From: Yersinia massiliensis CCUG 53443
GTDB lineage: Bacteria; Pseudomonadota; Gammaproteobacteria; Enterobacterales; Enterobacteriaceae
NCBI RefSeq assembly: GCF_000312485.1
Contig: NZ_HE997647.1
Span: forward strand, 62,001 to 126,000
Direction: 5' to 3'
Length of the DNA stretch: 64,000 nt
The position numbers were made by a program, and so were the translations under genes. The first letter of the stretch is position 1, and every line of letters starts with the position of its first letter. The notes under the pieces are model-generated. The model was not told the origin of the DNA, did no database searches, and saw nothing but the letters and a program-made list of their open reading frames with translations. Of this stretch, positions 26,178 through 36,512 are shown in pieces.

Positions 26178-26244
26178 GCACCGCGAAAGTCACGCCAACA
26201 GAAAGGTTGGCGCGAGCATGAGTCTAGAACACGTTTTTTTCCCA

Positions 26245-26284
26245 ATAAAAAAGGCGCGCTCCGTGTGGAGTACGCCCTTTTAAA
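26245..26284. terminator. convergent terminator of the hydrolase gene and fis
   Basis: An imperfect GC-rich stem (GGCG..CTCC / GGAG..CGCC) with loop GTGT is flanked by an A-run on the left and TTTT on the right. It lies 22 bases past the fis stop on the minus strand. Confidence 0.8.
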
Positions 26285-26305
26285 CAACAATTTAACTGAC
26301 TAGTA

Positions 26306-26602
26306 TCAGTTCATGCCGTATTTTTTCAATTTCTTACGCAGCGTACCACGGTTGATACCCATCATCAGGGCAGCACGGGTTTGGTTGCCACGGGTGTATT
26401 GCATCACCATGTCCAACAATGGCTGTTCAACTTCAGCCAGTACCAACTCATACAGGTCACTAACGTCTTGACCATTCAGTTGAGCAAAATAGTTCTTCAG
26501 TGCTTGTTTTACCGAGTCACGCAACGGTTTTTGAGTCACTTGATCTTGTGAGTTTACGGTTGCAACGGTCAGTACGTCAGAATTTACGCGTTGTTCGAAC
26601 AT
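26306..26602 (-). CDS. fis: nucleoid-associated protein Fis
   Basis: A 98-residue homodimeric DNA-binding protein, of the same length as E. coli Fis. The C-terminal HTH is [20 protein letters not shown], here split as [14 protein letters not shown] and [15 protein letters not shown]. Fis bends DNA, activates rRNA promoters and shapes supercoiling during rapid growth. It lies 24 bases downstream of dusB, its conserved operon partner in enterics. Confidence 0.98.
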
Positions 26603-26626
26603 AGTTCTGTCAGCTCTTTTTTCTGT

Positions 26627-27592
26627 TTAGGCAAGATTTTCGAAATATGCTTCCAACGCCTCCAGCTGTTCGCTGGCATCCTCAATGGCGTTGAATGTGC
26701 GCCGAAACTGGTCGTTAGGGGCGTGCTCTTGGAGATACCAAGAGACGTGCTTACGTGCAATACGAAATCCCTTGCCTGGACCATAAAAGTCGTGCAATTC
26801 CCGTATATGCCCGTTTAACAAGCGCTGCACTTCGCCAAGTGGCATCGGTGGCAGCAACTCCCCAGTGTCCAGATAATGCTGGATTTCCCGGAAGATCCAA
26901 GGTCTTCCCTGAGCGGCACGTCCTATCATCAGAGCATCAGCTCCAGTGTAGTCAAGCACCGCTCTGGCTTTATGCGGGTCAGTGATGTCACCATTCGCGA
27001 TAACGGGAATGGAAACAGTCTGCTTAACTGCCCGAATGCTGTCGTATTCCGCTTCACCGTTAAACAGGCAAGAACGGGTTCGGCCATGAATCGTCAGGGC
27101 TTGTATACCACAATTTTCGGCCAATTGGGCAATTTCTATACAGTTACGGTGTTCTGGCGACCAACCGGTTCGGATCTTCAGCGTGACCGGCACATCTACC
27201 GCATTAACCACTGCGGAGAGGATCTGTTTGACCAGATCGGGATGCTGCAATAACGCAGATCCTGCCAGCTTCCGGTTCACTTTCTTGGCTGGACATCCCA
27301 TATTAATGTCGATGATTTGTGCACCACTCGCCACGTTAATTTTGGCGGCTGCTGCCATCTCATCTGGGTCGTTACCGGCAATTTGCACGGTACGAATGCC
27401 AGGCTCATCACTATGAACCATGCGCAAACGCGACTTATCTGTCCGCCATACCTCAGGATTCGAGGAGAGCATTTCAGATACAGCCATCCCAGCTCCCATG
27501 CCATGACATAGCGCTCTGAAAGGGCGGTCTGTTATACCGGCCATCGGGGCGGCAATCAGGCAATTTGTAAGCTGGAAGTGTCCAATACGCAT
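26627..27592 (-). CDS. dusB: tRNA-dihydrouridine synthase B
   Basis: A 321-residue flavoenzyme that reduces uridine in the tRNA D-loop (U17 in E. coli). The TIM-barrel has [11 protein letters not shown] near the start, the catalytic-cysteine motif NMGCPAKKV (Cys near residue 100), HGRT and [11 protein letters not shown] (FMN binding). ATG 27592 is used because it gives exactly the E. coli length and start (MRIGHFQL); an in-frame TTG two codons upstream is less likely. First gene of dusB-fis. Confidence 0.97.
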   Translation of the reverse strand: MRIGHFQLTNCLIAAPMAGITDRPFRALCHGMGAGMAVSEMLSSNPEVWRTDKSRLRMVHSDEPGIRTVQIAGNDPDEMAAAAKINVASGAQIIDINMGCPAKKVNRKLAGSALLQHPDLVKQILSAVVNAVDVPVTLKIRTGWSPEHRNCIEIAQLAENCGIQALTIHGRTRSCLFNGEAEYDSIRAVKQTVSIPVIANGDITDPHKARAVLDYTGADALMIGRAAQGRPWIFREIQHYLDTGELLPPMPLGEVQRLLNGHIRELHDFYGPGKGFRIARKHVSWYLQEHAPNDQFRRTFNAIEDASEQLEALEAYFENLA

Positions 27593-27623
27593 AGACAAAG
27601 AATGACCACACTGTGTCCGTAAG

Positions 27624-27659
27624 GGCGCGTATATTACGCATTTTTACGCTCAGATGAAA
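27624..27659 (-). promoter_or_regulatory. dusB-fis promoter with GC-rich discriminator
   Basis: On the minus strand, TTTCAT (27659-27654) and TAATAT (27636-27631) are spaced by 17 bases, followed by the discriminator ACGCGCCC. A GC-rich discriminator after a good -10 is the feature that makes the E. coli fis promoter sensitive to ppGpp. The match is visible; control is inferred by analogy. Confidence 0.65.
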
Positions 27660-27958
27660 GGCCAAACTTTAACCAATTGATGAAAAAAAAGCAGTAATTT
27701 GCGCCTCAATCTTGGCTAATTAATTATTTATTCATATATAACATGATGTTAAATCGAATTGGCTAATTTGTGCTCTTTAGTGTTTTCGACTAAACAACAT
27801 CATTATTGACCAGCTAAACATCATAACTGAGGTTGAAAATGCTGATTTATTCATCAAATCAACGATAAAGCACAGAATTAAGTGTGCCGAGCATCTCATT
27901 TTTACTGAAAATTATGTACGACAGAGGGCATGGAAGTACTGACTCGAACGGACAGAGC
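27660..27958. other. AT-rich region upstream of the dusB-fis promoter
   Basis: About 300 bases of AT-rich DNA between prmA and dusB hold no gene. Stretches such as GGCTAATTTGTGCTC (27761-27775) fit the loose Fis site pattern G-N3-A..T-N3-C, so autoregulation is plausible, but the pattern is weak and common in AT-rich DNA. Confidence 0.35.
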
Positions 27959-27994
27959 ATCCCCTACGTTTTTATCATTACAAAGGTAGGGGAT
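27959..27994 (-). terminator. hairpin downstream of prmA
   Basis: Perfect 9-bp arms (ATCCCCTAC / GTAGGGGAT) with an 18-base loop begin 16 bases past the prmA stop. There is no clear T-run. Confidence 0.5.
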
Positions 27995-28010
27995 ACTCGT
28001 TATGCCTCGG

Positions 28011-28898
28011 TTAGTGAGTCTTGCGAACACCGGTGATACGACACCACTCTTCTTTCTCGGCGACGGGATCGAGAATGAATTTATCTGCGTAAGCTTCGGC
28101 GACACCTGCGGCCTGCGTTGCCAGTACGCCTGACAGGCCAAGGTGGCCGCCAGCAACCGGTAATACACTGATCAAGGGTGCCAGTTCTCGCAGCGGGCCA
28201 GCCAAAATATTAGCGACCACCACATCAGCGGATAAATCAGCGGGTTGGTCTTTGGCCAGATAGAGCGCCAAGCGCTCTGAAACGCCGTTACGCTGCGCGT
28301 TATCGCGGCTGGCCTGAATAGCCTGCGGATCGATATCAATGCCGATAGCGTGCGCGGCACCGAGTTTTAATGCCGCAATGGCTAAGATGCCTGAGCCGCA
28401 ACCGAAGTCGATAACCGTCTTGCCTGCCAGATCGAGGCCATCAAGCCATTGCAGGCACAAGGCCGTCGTTGGGTGAGTCCCGGTCCCAAAGGCCAAGCCA
28501 GGGTCTAACATGACGTTAACGGCAGTTGGATCGGGCACATCACGCCAGCTCGGGCAGATCCACAGACGTTCGCCAAAACGCATCGGATGGAAGTTATCCA
28601 TCCATTCACGTTCCCAATCTTTATCTTCCAGTTGCTCAATTTTATGGATAAAGCCTTTACCGAGCTGTGGGTGGTATTCCAGCATGGCGACGACTTCGGC
28701 CATATCGGTTTCAGCATCGAACAGGCCAATCACATCGGTATCGCCCCACAGACGCGTTTCACCCGGCAATGGTTCAAAGACAGGATTATCGTGAGTATCC
28801 TGAAACGTGACAGACACTGCGCCACTTTCAACCAGCGCATCGCCGAGGGATTCGGCCTGATTACCGCTAGTGTTTAACTTCAATTGGATCCAAGGCAT
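28011..28898 (-). CDS. prmA: ribosomal protein L11 methyltransferase PrmA
   Basis: A 295-residue SAM-dependent enzyme that trimethylates L11. The N-terminal substrate-recognition domain starts [10 protein letters not shown]; the catalytic domain has [12 protein letters not shown], the SAM-binding [15 protein letters not shown] and the NILAGPL motif typical of protein N-methyltransferases. The start ATG 28898 reproduces the E. coli N-terminus; longer in-frame starts add an unrelated 31 residues. It lies 144 bases downstream of panF on the same strand. Confidence 0.97.
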   Translation of the reverse strand: MPWIQLKLNTSGNQAESLGDALVESGAVSVTFQDTHDNPVFEPLPGETRLWGDTDVIGLFDAETDMAEVVAMLEYHPQLGKGFIHKIEQLEDKDWEREWMDNFHPMRFGERLWICPSWRDVPDPTAVNVMLDPGLAFGTGTHPTTALCLQWLDGLDLAGKTVIDFGCGSGILAIAALKLGAAHAIGIDIDPQAIQASRDNAQRNGVSERLALYLAKDQPADLSADVVVANILAGPLRELAPLISVLPVAGGHLGLSGVLATQAAGVAEAYADKFILDPVAEKEEWCRITGVRKTH

Positions 28899-29042
28899 CG
28901 CGTTCTCTTCCAAAACCGATCCTTCACTTGCGCTGCCGGATCGGTTTTTCTCAATAAGGTTTCGATAAATATTCTGCTTTCGATAAACCATTAGTTTCGG
29001 AAAGCAAAAAGATATTCGGTCAATATCGCGATCACTCGCGAT

Positions 29043-30497
29043 TTATTCAGTGCTGGCGATGACGGGTTGGCGTGCTCGCGCGCGATCGCCAAACTGATTA
29101 CCGATGTAAAACGCCAGCAAATTGAGCACTAGCGAAGGCACTATCGGGTGCAGGCCGGCTATTTTAATGTCGAAGCTGGCCAATAGGGTATAGCATACCG
29201 CACCAACAATCATTGAGCTAAGGGCGCCGTGAGCATTGGCGCGCTCCCAGTACAACCCTAATACCAATGGCCAGAGGAATACCGCCTCCAAGCCACCAAA
29301 GGCCAGTAGGTTTAGCCAGATAATCATCTCTGGTGGACGCCAAGCGGCAAGCAGCAGTAATAGCCCGAGGATCAGTGTCGACATACTGGAAATTCGTGTC
29401 AGTTTACGCTCATTCTTCAGCTCTTCCGGCCGTAAATTGAGGTACAAATCCTTCACGATGGTGGCTGAGGATTGTAGCAACTGGGCATTGATCGTCGACA
29501 TTATTGCCGCCATCGGTGCCGCCAAAAAGATCCCCGCGGCAAAAGGCGGTAGTACCGTGATCATCAATGTTGGGATCACTTGGTCTGGGATCTTGAGATC
29601 CGGCAGGATTGCCCGGCCAAGCGCACCCGCCAGATGCATCCCGAACATCAAGACTGCCACCACAATGGTGCCGAGGATAATGCCGCGATGCACGGCTTTG
29701 CTATCACGATACGAAATGCATCGGACAGCGGTATGAGGTAAACCAATGACCCCGAAACAGACTAAGATCCAGAATGAGGCCATAAAGGGCAGGTCGAGGA
29801 TCTTATCGCCGCCTTGCGGAGAAACCAGTGCCGGATCGATATGTTGCAGCGTGTCGACGGCTTTATGCAATCCACCTGCGGCATGAACCACCGCGACCAA
29901 CAGCAGAATGGTGCCAATCAACATCACCATCCCTTGCAGGGCGTCGTTCAGTACACTGGCGCGGAAACCGCCAAAAGAGGTATACAGCGCAATACTGATA
30001 CCGAAAATCAGCAAACCAGCATCGTAGGGAATGCCAGCCGCGGTTTCCAGCAAACGTGCACCACCAATAAATTGCACCGTCATGGCCCCGATAAACGCAA
30101 CGAGCAGGCTGAGACTAGCCAGCCATACCAGCAGACGACTTTGGTAACGGGCAAACAGCATATCGTTGAGGGTGACGGCATTATAACGGCGCGCCAAAAT
30201 GGCAAATTTCTTCCCTAATACCCCCAACGACAGCCACACGGCAGGGAGTTGGATCATTGCCAGTAAGACCCAACCGAGACCATATTTGTAGGCAGCGCCC
30301 GGCCCACCAATGAATGAGCTGGCACTGATATAGGTGGCCGTTAGGGTCATGGCCAGCACGAATCCCCCCATCGAGCGGTTGCCGATGAAGTATTCGTTGA
30401 GAAAATTCCCGGTTTGGCGGCGGGTATAAGCATAAATCGATAAGCCGAAGACCATCGCCAAGTAGCCGACTAGCGGCAGGATGACATCAGTTTGCAT
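29043..30497 (-). CDS. panF: sodium/pantothenate symporter PanF
   Basis: A 484-residue Na+:solute symporter (SSS family, about 13 membrane helices) that imports pantothenate for coenzyme A synthesis. Strong matches to E. coli PanF include LAMTLTATYISASSFIGGPGAAY, shown in part as TYISASSFIGGPGAA, and GLPHTAVRCISYRDSKAVH. I choose ATG 30497 because GGAGG sits 6 bases upstream of it, while the ATG at 30503 directly abuts that site. It overlaps the end of yhdT by 11 bases. Confidence 0.96.
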   Translation of the reverse strand: MQTDVILPLVGYLAMVFGLSIYAYTRRQTGNFLNEYFIGNRSMGGFVLAMTLTATYISASSFIGGPGAAYKYGLGWVLLAMIQLPAVWLSLGVLGKKFAILARRYNAVTLNDMLFARYQSRLLVWLASLSLLVAFIGAMTVQFIGGARLLETAAGIPYDAGLLIFGISIALYTSFGGFRASVLNDALQGMVMLIGTILLLVAVVHAAGGLHKAVDTLQHIDPALVSPQGGDKILDLPFMASFWILVCFGVIGLPHTAVRCISYRDSKAVHRGIILGTIVVAVLMFGMHLAGALGRAILPDLKIPDQVIPTLMITVLPPFAAGIFLAAPMAAIMSTINAQLLQSSATIVKDLYLNLRPEELKNERKLTRISSMSTLILGLLLLLAAWRPPEMIIWLNLLAFGGLEAVFLWPLVLGLYWERANAHGALSSMIVGAVCYTLLASFDIKIAGLHPIVPSLVLNLLAFYIGNQFGDRARARQPVIASTE

Positions 30498-30729
30498 TAT
30501 CATCCTCCAGCGAAATATCGCGGAATATCATGCGTACCATTAACCAACACAACCCAATAAACAGCAGCGGTAATGCAATACACGCCGCTTCAAACCAAGC
30601 CGGCAAACCCGTCATTCCAGGGATATTGCCCGGTAAGTAAGCCGTAATTATCCAACCAAGCAGGTAAGCGACGGTTAGGCCAAAGGCCCAGCGTGCTTCT
30701 TTGTTTGCTTGTGTGAATCTTGTGTCCAT
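30487..30729 (-). CDS. yhdT: YhdT family small membrane protein
   Basis: An 80-residue protein of unknown function with two predicted transmembrane segments and an acidic tail (DISLEDDNAN). It is conserved directly upstream of panF in enterics, with overlapping ends, so it may assist the symporter. ATG 30729 (MDTRFTQANKEARWA) has GGAGA 6 bases upstream and matches the E. coli start. Confidence 0.9.
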   Translation of the reverse strand: MDTRFTQANKEARWAFGLTVAYLLGWIITAYLPGNIPGMTGLPAWFEAACIALPLLFIGLCWLMVRMIFRDISLEDDNAN

Positions 30730-30746
30730 GTTTGTCTCCAATACCC

Positions 30747-30945
30747 TGTGTATTTGGCGCTACAGCGTTGTTAGCTGCGCTCACACACCCGAATCACTGA
30801 CTTGAGTCAACTCATCGGGATGTGCTCGCTTGCTGCCTAGCTGTAACACCAACTACTTTGGGTAAATTTTGTGTATTTGGCGCTACAGCGTTGTTAGCTG
30901 CGCTCACACACCCGAATCACTGACTTGAGTCAGCTCATCGGGATG
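30747..30945. repeat. pair of 76-bp direct repeats upstream of yhdT
   Basis: Copies at 30747-30822 and 30870-30945 are identical except for one base. Each contains a hairpin-forming core: CCCGA and TCGGG as outer arms around CTGACT-TG-AGTCAG. Copy 1 lies just upstream of the yhdT ribosome-binding site and would be transcribed. They look like members of a dispersed palindromic repeat family. The remaining 185 bases to the accC terminator show nothing else. Confidence 0.8.
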
Positions 30946-31070
30946 CGATCACCCACCCTCCGCAGATTTGCCATCCGAATTAAGTCATCGGATTTCATTC
31001 ATATACTGCAGGGGCGTTGTGCCAACAATTTAGTACGGACCAGATATAAAACGAAGCCGTGAAAGTGCAA

Positions 31071-31098
31071 AAAGAAAAAGGCCGATGATTAACCGGCC
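31071..31098 (-). terminator. terminator of the aroQ-accBC operon
   Basis: A 5-bp GC stem (GGCCG 31080-31084 / CGGCC 31094-31098) is followed on the minus strand by TTTTTCTTT. It lies 34 bases past the accC stop. Confidence 0.75.
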
Positions 31099-31132
31099 CT
31101 GATATAAAAGACGAAATTTTTTTGGATGAAAA

Positions 31133-32482
31133 TCAGGTTTCTTGCAACCCGAGCTTCTTCTCCAGATAGTGGATATTGGTGCCACCGTGCTGGAAGTTTT
31201 CGTCATTCATAATGCGTTGCTGCAACTCAACGTTGGTTTTGATGCCATCGATGATGAGTTCTGCCAGCGCATTTTTCATGCGAGCAATCGCCACATCACG
31301 GTTTTCACCGTAAGTGATCAGCTTGCCGATCATGGAGTCATAATATGGCGGCACGGTATAACCGGCGTAAATATGAGACTCCCAACGCACACCAAAACCG
31401 CCTGGCGCATGGAAACGGGTAATTTTACCCGGACTTGGCAGGAAAGTATTTGGATCTTCGGCGTTAATGCGGCATTCGACAGCATGGCCTTTCACTTTCA
31501 CTTCATCTTGTTTGATGGAGAGAGGTTGGCCTGCAGCAATACGTAGCTGTTCTTTGATCAAATCGACACCGGTGATCATTTCGGTAACCGGGTGTTCAAC
31601 CTGAATACGGGTGTTCATTTCGATGAAATAGAACTCGCCGTTTTCATACAGGAACTCAAACGTCCCCGCACCACGATAGCCGATTTCCACGCAGGCTTTT
31701 GCACAGCGTTCACCGATATGACGGCGCATCTCGCTAGTGATACCTGGTGCTGGTGCTTCTTCGACCACTTTCTGGTGACGGCGCTGCATAGAACAGTCAC
31801 GCTCAGCCAGATAGATGGCGTTACCTTGACCATCAGCCAAAACCTGAATTTCGATATGGCGTGGGTTCTCAAGGTATTTCTCCATGTAAACCATGTCGTT
31901 ATTGAAAGCCGCTTTGGCTTCCGCACGGGTCATGTTAATGGATTGCTCGAGATCTTTATCGTGGCGAACAACACGCATACCACGACCACCACCACCACCA
32001 GATGCCTTGATAATGACCGGATAACCGATACGCTTAGCAAAGGCTTTGTTTTGGGTTGTGTCGTCGGTCAATGGGCCGTCAGAACCGGGTACGCAAGGGA
32101 CACCCGCTTTCTTCATCGCATTGATCGCGGAAACTTTATCACCCATCAGGCGAATAGTTTCGGCACGAGGCCCGATAAAGATGAAACCTGAACGTTCTAC
32201 CTGTTCGGCAAAATCAGCATTTTCAGACAGGAAACCATAGCCGGGGTGAATAGCCACCGCGCCGGTGATCTCCGCAGCAGAAATAATGGCTGGGATGTTC
32301 AGATAGCTTTTAACAGAAGGCGCGGGACCAATACAGACAGTCTCGTCAGCCAATAACACATGTTTTAGATCACGGTCCGCGACAGAGTGAACTGCAACAG
32401 TTTTGATCCCCAGCTCTTTACAAGCTCGCAGGATACGCAGCGCAATCTCACCACGGTTAGCGATTACGATTTTATCAAGCAT
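31133..32482 (-). CDS. accC: biotin carboxylase, acetyl-CoA carboxylase subunit AccC
   Basis: A 449-residue ATP-grasp enzyme, exactly the E. coli length. It carboxylates the biotin on AccB with bicarbonate and ATP, the first half-reaction of fatty-acid synthesis. Visible motifs are [17 protein letters not shown] at the start, the glycine-rich ATP loop [12 protein letters not shown] near 159-170, and [14 protein letters not shown] with the active-site arginine. It starts 11 bases after accB. Confidence 0.98.
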   Translation of the reverse strand: MLDKIVIANRGEIALRILRACKELGIKTVAVHSVADRDLKHVLLADETVCIGPAPSVKSYLNIPAIISAAEITGAVAIHPGYGFLSENADFAEQVERSGFIFIGPRAETIRLMGDKVSAINAMKKAGVPCVPGSDGPLTDDTTQNKAFAKRIGYPVIIKASGGGGGRGMRVVRHDKDLEQSINMTRAEAKAAFNNDMVYMEKYLENPRHIEIQVLADGQGNAIYLAERDCSMQRRHQKVVEEAPAPGITSEMRRHIGERCAKACVEIGYRGAGTFEFLYENGEFYFIEMNTRIQVEHPVTEMITGVDLIKEQLRIAAGQPLSIKQDEVKVKGHAVECRINAEDPNTFLPSPGKITRFHAPGGFGVRWESHIYAGYTVPPYYDSMIGKLITYGENRDVAIARMKNALAELIIDGIKTNVELQQRIMNDENFQHGGTNIHYLEKKLGLQET

Positions 32483-32493
32483 GGAACGCCTCG

Positions 32494-32958
32494 TTACTCG
32501 ATGACGACAAGAGGCTCGTCGAATTCAACCGGTTGACCGTTTTCAACCAGGATGGCTTTTACAGTACCGGATTTATCTGCTTCGATTTGGTTCATCATTT
32601 TCATCGCTTCAACGATGCAAAGAGTGTCACCAGCAGAAACTTTCTGACCTACTTCAATGAAGGCTTTAGCATCTGGGCTCGGGGTACGGTAGAAAGTACC
32701 GACCATTGGTGAGCGCACGATATGACCACTAATAGCCGTTGGTGCAGCAGCTTCAGCAGCAGGTGCTGGCGCAACAGCAGCAGCCAGAGCAGGTTGCTGT
32801 GGAGCAGCAAATGCGTAGGGCTGTTGCATCATTGGGTAGTTTGGTGCGGCGGTAGCACGACTGATACGTACTGACTCTTCGCCTTCTGAGATTTCCAGCT
32901 CTGAAATACCGGACTCTTCAACCAGTTCGATCAGTTTCTTAATCTTACGAATATCCAT
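32494..32958 (-). CDS. accB: biotin carboxyl carrier protein AccB
   Basis: A 154-residue carrier. An N-terminal [17 protein letters not shown] segment mediates assembly with AccC, an Ala/Pro-rich linker covers about residues 45-75, and the C-terminal biotinyl domain has EAMKMMNQ with Lys120 as the biotinylated residue. It is 32 bases downstream of aroQ and upstream of accC; in E. coli accBC is autoregulated by AccB. Confidence 0.97.
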   Translation of the reverse strand: MDIRKIKKLIELVEESGISELEISEGEESVRISRATAAPNYPMMQQPYAFAAPQQPALAAAVAPAPAAEAAAPTAISGHIVRSPMVGTFYRTPSPDAKAFIEVGQKVSAGDTLCIVEAMKMMNQIEADKSGTVKAILVENGQPVEFDEPLVVIE

Positions 32959-32990
32959 GAGTGTGATTCCGTACTCTTTTTGTGTGGCAA

Positions 32991-33443
32991 TTAGTGGGAC
33001 TTTGACAAGCGATTTACCGCTGCCTGTAAAGCAAAGTTATAGCCATCGGCACCAAGTCCGCAGATTACGCCAACCGCGATATCTGAAAGATATGAATGAT
33101 GACGGAAAGGCTCTCTGGCGTGCACGTTAGACAAGTGAATCTCGATAAACGGGATCGCTACGCTAAGTAGTGCATCGCGCAGTGCTACGCTGGTGTGCGT
33201 AAACGCTGCCGGGTTGAACAGGATAAAATCGATATTACCCTGTGCTTGGTGAATGCTCTCGATCAGCACATGTTCTGCATTTGACTGCACATGGGAAAGT
33301 TCAACATCCATTTTCTGAGCTTGAGTCTCTAACTGGCTAACAATCTCGCCCAACGTGGTCGATCCGTACTTTTCCGGTTCGCGCGTTCCAAGTAGATTCA
33401 AGTTAGGGCCATTCAGAAGCAAAATGTGAAACTTATCCGACAT
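32991..33443 (-). CDS. aroQ: type II 3-dehydroquinate dehydratase AroQ
   Basis: A 150-residue enzyme that dehydrates 3-dehydroquinate to 3-dehydroshikimate in the shikimate pathway; the family assembles as a dodecamer. [20 protein letters not shown] carries the catalytic Tyr and Arg (Tyr26 region), [13 protein letters not shown] and [17 protein letters not shown] supply the substrate-binding and catalytic His. E. coli K-12 uses the unrelated type I enzyme, so this gene marks the lineage. It is the first gene of aroQ-accB-accC. Confidence 0.97.
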   Translation of the reverse strand: MSDKFHILLLNGPNLNLLGTREPEKYGSTTLGEIVSQLETQAQKMDVELSHVQSNAEHVLIESIHQAQGNIDFILFNPAAFTHTSVALRDALLSVAIPFIEIHLSNVHAREPFRHHSYLSDIAVGVICGLGADGYNFALQAAVNRLSKSH

Positions 33444-33465
33444 TATGCTGGTATCTCCGGCAATT

Positions 33466-33507
33466 AGTACTTCATCGTAAAGAATGAGTACATCATCGTA
33501 AAAAATA
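33466..33507. repeat. 21-bp tandem duplication upstream of aroQ
   Basis: Units at 33466-33486 and 33487-33507 share AGTAC-TCATCGTAAA-AAT with three substitutions. They begin 23 bases upstream of the aroQ start and so fall in its leader or promoter. Confidence 0.7.
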
Positions 33508-33684
33508 ACCTGATGTCACCGATTTGTCACCTTTTTACGATAATTTTGACGCTGTGATCGGTACTAAGGTCGGGCATTATAATGATATCGTAGCAATTAG
33601 CAGCTAAATACTGGTCTTATCAGCGAAGATATTCAATAGAAAAAAATCTGAACTGTGCATTCACTCGCCAATTTGTCTCCAATT

Positions 33685-34284
33685 TTAGCGGTACCATTGG
33701 CGAAACTTTTTATAACGCAGCGCCAGTAATATTGCCGCGACCACCGCGTAAAGAATAGGGAGGGGTGACAACGTTTTGACCGACCAAAGATAATGAATTG
33801 GCGCAAGAATGGCGACAACATACACCAAATTATGCAACTTTTGCCAGTTAGGTCCCATTTTTCGTTGCGCCCACAAGGTGGAGGTGGCCGCCAGCGATAA
33901 GAGTAATAGCCAACTGATAATACCCAGTGTCAGATAGGGGCGAGTCACCAGTTCACGGCCCAGCAGACTAATATTGCTGAGCCCCAGTTCCAGTACGGAA
34001 TAGCTCACCAAATGCAGTGTTCCCCAAGTAAAGCACCATAGGCCCAGTAGGCGACGACAGCGGATCAACAGCGGTTGTTTGCCGTAGCGTGCTAGTGGCG
34101 TCACCACCAATGTTGCCAATAATAATTTAAGGGTCATCCGCCCAGTAAAATGTTGAATATCTTTGGCCGGGTCAGCACTGAACCAGCCTTGATCCACCGA
34201 TAAAACCAGCCACAGAAAAGGCAGGGCTGCGGCCAGCCAGATCGCCACCTTTAGCCACTTAATGTGTTGTAAACTCAGCCGCAT
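33685..34284 (-). CDS. msrQ: heme-binding membrane subunit MsrQ of the MsrPQ system
   Basis: A 199-residue inner-membrane cytochrome b-type protein (ferric-reductase-like fold) with about six helices. Histidines in [22 protein letters not shown] [14 protein letters not shown] and [17 protein letters not shown] are candidate heme ligands. MsrQ passes electrons from the quinone pool or flavin reductase to periplasmic MsrP. Its first base coincides with the last base of msrP, so the two are coupled. Confidence 0.93.
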   Translation of the reverse strand: MRLSLQHIKWLKVAIWLAAALPFLWLVLSVDQGWFSADPAKDIQHFTGRMTLKLLLATLVVTPLARYGKQPLLIRCRRLLGLWCFTWGTLHLVSYSVLELGLSNISLLGRELVTRPYLTLGIISWLLLLSLAATSTLWAQRKMGPNWQKLHNLVYVVAILAPIHYLWSVKTLSPLPILYAVVAAILLALRYKKFRQWYR

Positions 34285-35330
34285 TAGAAGTTTTTCCTCA
34301 GATCTAGCCCTCGGTAGAGTGAAGCGACTTGATCAGCGTAGCCATTAAATAGAAGTGTCGGCTGGCGCTGCACATCCAATATGCCGCCAGAACCAATAAA
34401 ACGCTCGGTGGCTTGTGACCAGCGAGGATGGTCAACATTGGGGTTCACATTGGCATAAAACCCATATTCATTGGGGGCGCTCAGATTCCATGTTGTCGGT
34501 GGCATTTCACTAGTCAGGCGAATTTGCACAATGGATTTTATCCCTTTAAAACCATATTTCCACGGTGTGATAAGCCGGACTGGCGCGCCATTTTGCGGGG
34601 GTAAAGTCTTACCATAGACACCCAACGTCATAAAGGCCAATGGGTGCATCGCCTCATCCAGCCGCAGCCCCTCGACATAGGGGTATTTCAGGCCACCGCC
34701 AATAAAACGGTCTTCCTGCCCAGGCATTTGATCCGGTGCATAGAGTGTCTGGAACGCGACATAACGTGCATTACTGGTCGGTTCAACCAGCTTTAACAGT
34801 TTCCCCAATTCAAATCCAATCCACGGTACCACCATTGACCAAGCTTCTACGCACCGCATGCGATAGATACGTTCTTCTAGCGGGAAGCGCTTCATCAAAT
34901 CATCCATATCCAGTGTCATAGGCTTTGCCACTTCACCGTCAATTTTGATTTGCCAGCCCTCTGTTTTCAGCGTTCCTGCATTGGCAGCAGGATCGGCTTT
35001 ATCGAGACCAAATTCATAGAAATTATTGTATCCAGTCACTTTATCTTCTGGTGTCATCGCCAAATCAGGGTGATACGCGGCGGATTGGGTAAACGTCAAA
35101 GGTTTGCCTGGAGGGGGTTTGGGGCGGTCATTACCTTTAAACCAAGCCAACAAATCAGCTTGTGCTGAGGCGGGTAATGCTAAGGCGGCAGCCGTAATGC
35201 CTAGCGCCTGCAATACCTTACGGCGTTGGTAAAAGATACTCTCGGGCGTGACGTCCGCTTCCGTTAGTGTGCGCTTTGTATTATTGGCTTGGAGAACAGT
35301 ATTTTTGAGATGAGGTGAAACGTTGCGCAT
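34284..35330 (-). CDS. msrP: periplasmic methionine sulfoxide reductase MsrP (molybdopterin)
   Basis: A 348-residue molybdoenzyme that repairs oxidised methionines in periplasmic proteins. A twin-arginine signal ([10 protein letters not shown] near residues 34-43) precedes a hydrophobic stretch ending ASAQA. The catalytic domain has [14 protein letters not shown] with the molybdenum-ligating cysteine, plus [11 protein letters not shown] and [14 protein letters not shown]. The N-terminal region before the Tat motif is about 14 residues longer than in E. coli, so a later start cannot be excluded. Operon with msrQ. Confidence 0.94.
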   Translation of the reverse strand: MRNVSPHLKNTVLQANNTKRTLTEADVTPESIFYQRRKVLQALGITAAALALPASAQADLLAWFKGNDRPKPPPGKPLTFTQSAAYHPDLAMTPEDKVTGYNNFYEFGLDKADPAANAGTLKTEGWQIKIDGEVAKPMTLDMDDLMKRFPLEERIYRMRCVEAWSMVVPWIGFELGKLLKLVEPTSNARYVAFQTLYAPDQMPGQEDRFIGGGLKYPYVEGLRLDEAMHPLAFMTLGVYGKTLPPQNGAPVRLITPWKYGFKGIKSIVQIRLTSEMPPTTWNLSAPNEYGFYANVNPNVDHPRWSQATERFIGSGGILDVQRQPTLLFNGYADQVASLYRGLDLRKNF

Positions 35331-35452
35331 AGCATTACTCCATCAAACAGAAGCATCATATTGACCATAGTGATATTAATCATGGCGGCTTATGAACATA
35401 AGTGCGAGGGAGTGAGGAGAAATTTGAAAATAATTACAATAGTAAGGAAATA

Positions 35453-35471
35453 CTGGGGGCTTAACCCCCAG
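35453..35471 (-). terminator. terminator downstream of acuI
   Basis: A perfect 7-bp stem (CTGGGGG / CCCCCAG) with a 5-base loop lies 64 bases past the acuI stop and is followed on the minus strand by tatttcctt. Confidence 0.65.
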
Positions 35472-35534
35472 CAGAATTGACACGACAACGCGAGGTACTG
35501 AGTGGTGTGCGTCGTCGTCAGCCTAAAATATTAA

Positions 35535-36512
35535 TTAGCGTACTTTAACTAACGTTCGGCCAGTCACTTCATTTTCCAGTAAACGTGCCGCGATGGCCGG
35601 AGCATCCGCCAGTGTGATGGACTGTGACGCTTGCTGATAGAAGCTTTCAGGTAAGATTTTCAGCAGCCGCTGCCAAGCTTGTTGACGGCGTGATTGTGGT
35701 GTCATCACCGAGTCCACCCCTTGCAAGCGTACATTTCGCAGAATAAATGGCATCACGGTCGTCGGTAGAGTGTAACCGCCTGCCAACCCACAGGCCGCAA
35801 CGGTACTGTTGTAATTCATCTGTGCCAGTATCTTCGCGAGTAATTTATCACCGACGGTATCAATGGCCCCTGCCCACAACTGTTTTTCCAGTGGACGTGA
35901 CGCATCGAGGTAGTCATTGCGTGATAGCACCCGATGTGCGCCCAAGTTTTTCAGATATTCGCTGTTACTATCGCGGCCAGAAATCGCGGCGATTTGATAG
36001 CCCAGCGCAGCAAGCAAGGCTATCGCCGTGCTGCCGACGCCACCACTTGCCCCTGACACCACGATTTCACCGCGTTCAGGAGTGACACCACCTTCTTCCA
36101 ACGCCATGACACATAACATGGCTGTAAAGCCAGCAGTACCGATAATCATGGCTTTACGTGGTTCCAGCCCTTCAGGCATGGGGACCAGCCAATCGCCATT
36201 GACTCGCGCTTGTTCAGCCAAACCACCCCAATGGTTTTCGCCCACGCCCCAGCCCGTCAGCAATACCGATTGGCCGACATGAAAACGAGGGTCTTCGCTG
36301 CTGTGAACTGTGCCAGCGAAATCAATACCGGGCACCATGGGGAACTCACGAATGATTTTCCCTTTGCCTGTAATGGCCAAGGCATCTTTATAATTCAGGC
36401 TGGACCAATTGACATCGACCGTGACATTACCGGCAGGCAACTGTGAAGGGGATATTTCACGCACTTCTGCGGTGGTACGGCCATCAATTTGATCAAGAAC
36501 AAGCGCTCGCAT
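35535..36512 (-). CDS. acuI: acrylyl-CoA reductase AcuI (YhdH)
   Basis: A 325-residue medium-chain dehydrogenase/reductase that reduces toxic acrylyl-CoA to propionyl-CoA with NADPH. Markers are WSSLNYKDALAITGKGKI, VPGIDFAGTV and the nucleotide-binding VSGASGGVGSTAIALLAALG (written near residue 153). Unlike zinc alcohol dehydrogenases it lacks the structural-zinc cysteines. It is divergent from csrD, as in E. coli. Confidence 0.95.
   Translation of the reverse strand: MRALVLDQIDGRTTAEVREISPSQLPAGNVTVDVNWSSLNYKDALAITGKGKIIREFPMVPGIDFAGTVHSSEDPRFHVGQSVLLTGWGVGENHWGGLAEQARVNGDWLVPMPEGLEPRKAMIIGTAGFTAMLCVMALEEGGVTPERGEIVVSGASGGVGSTAIALLAALGYQIAAISGRDSNSEYLKNLGAHRVLSRNDYLDASRPLEKQLWAGAIDTVGDKLLAKILAQMNYNSTVAACGLAGGYTLPTTVMPFILRNVRLQGVDSVMTPQSRRQQAWQRLLKILPESFYQQASQSITLADAPAIAARLLENEVTGRTLVKVR

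Noticed and set aside
30747..30945. 76-bp repeats as insertion-sequence ends
   Set aside because: They are in direct orientation and the 47 bases between them hold no transposase or target-site duplication.
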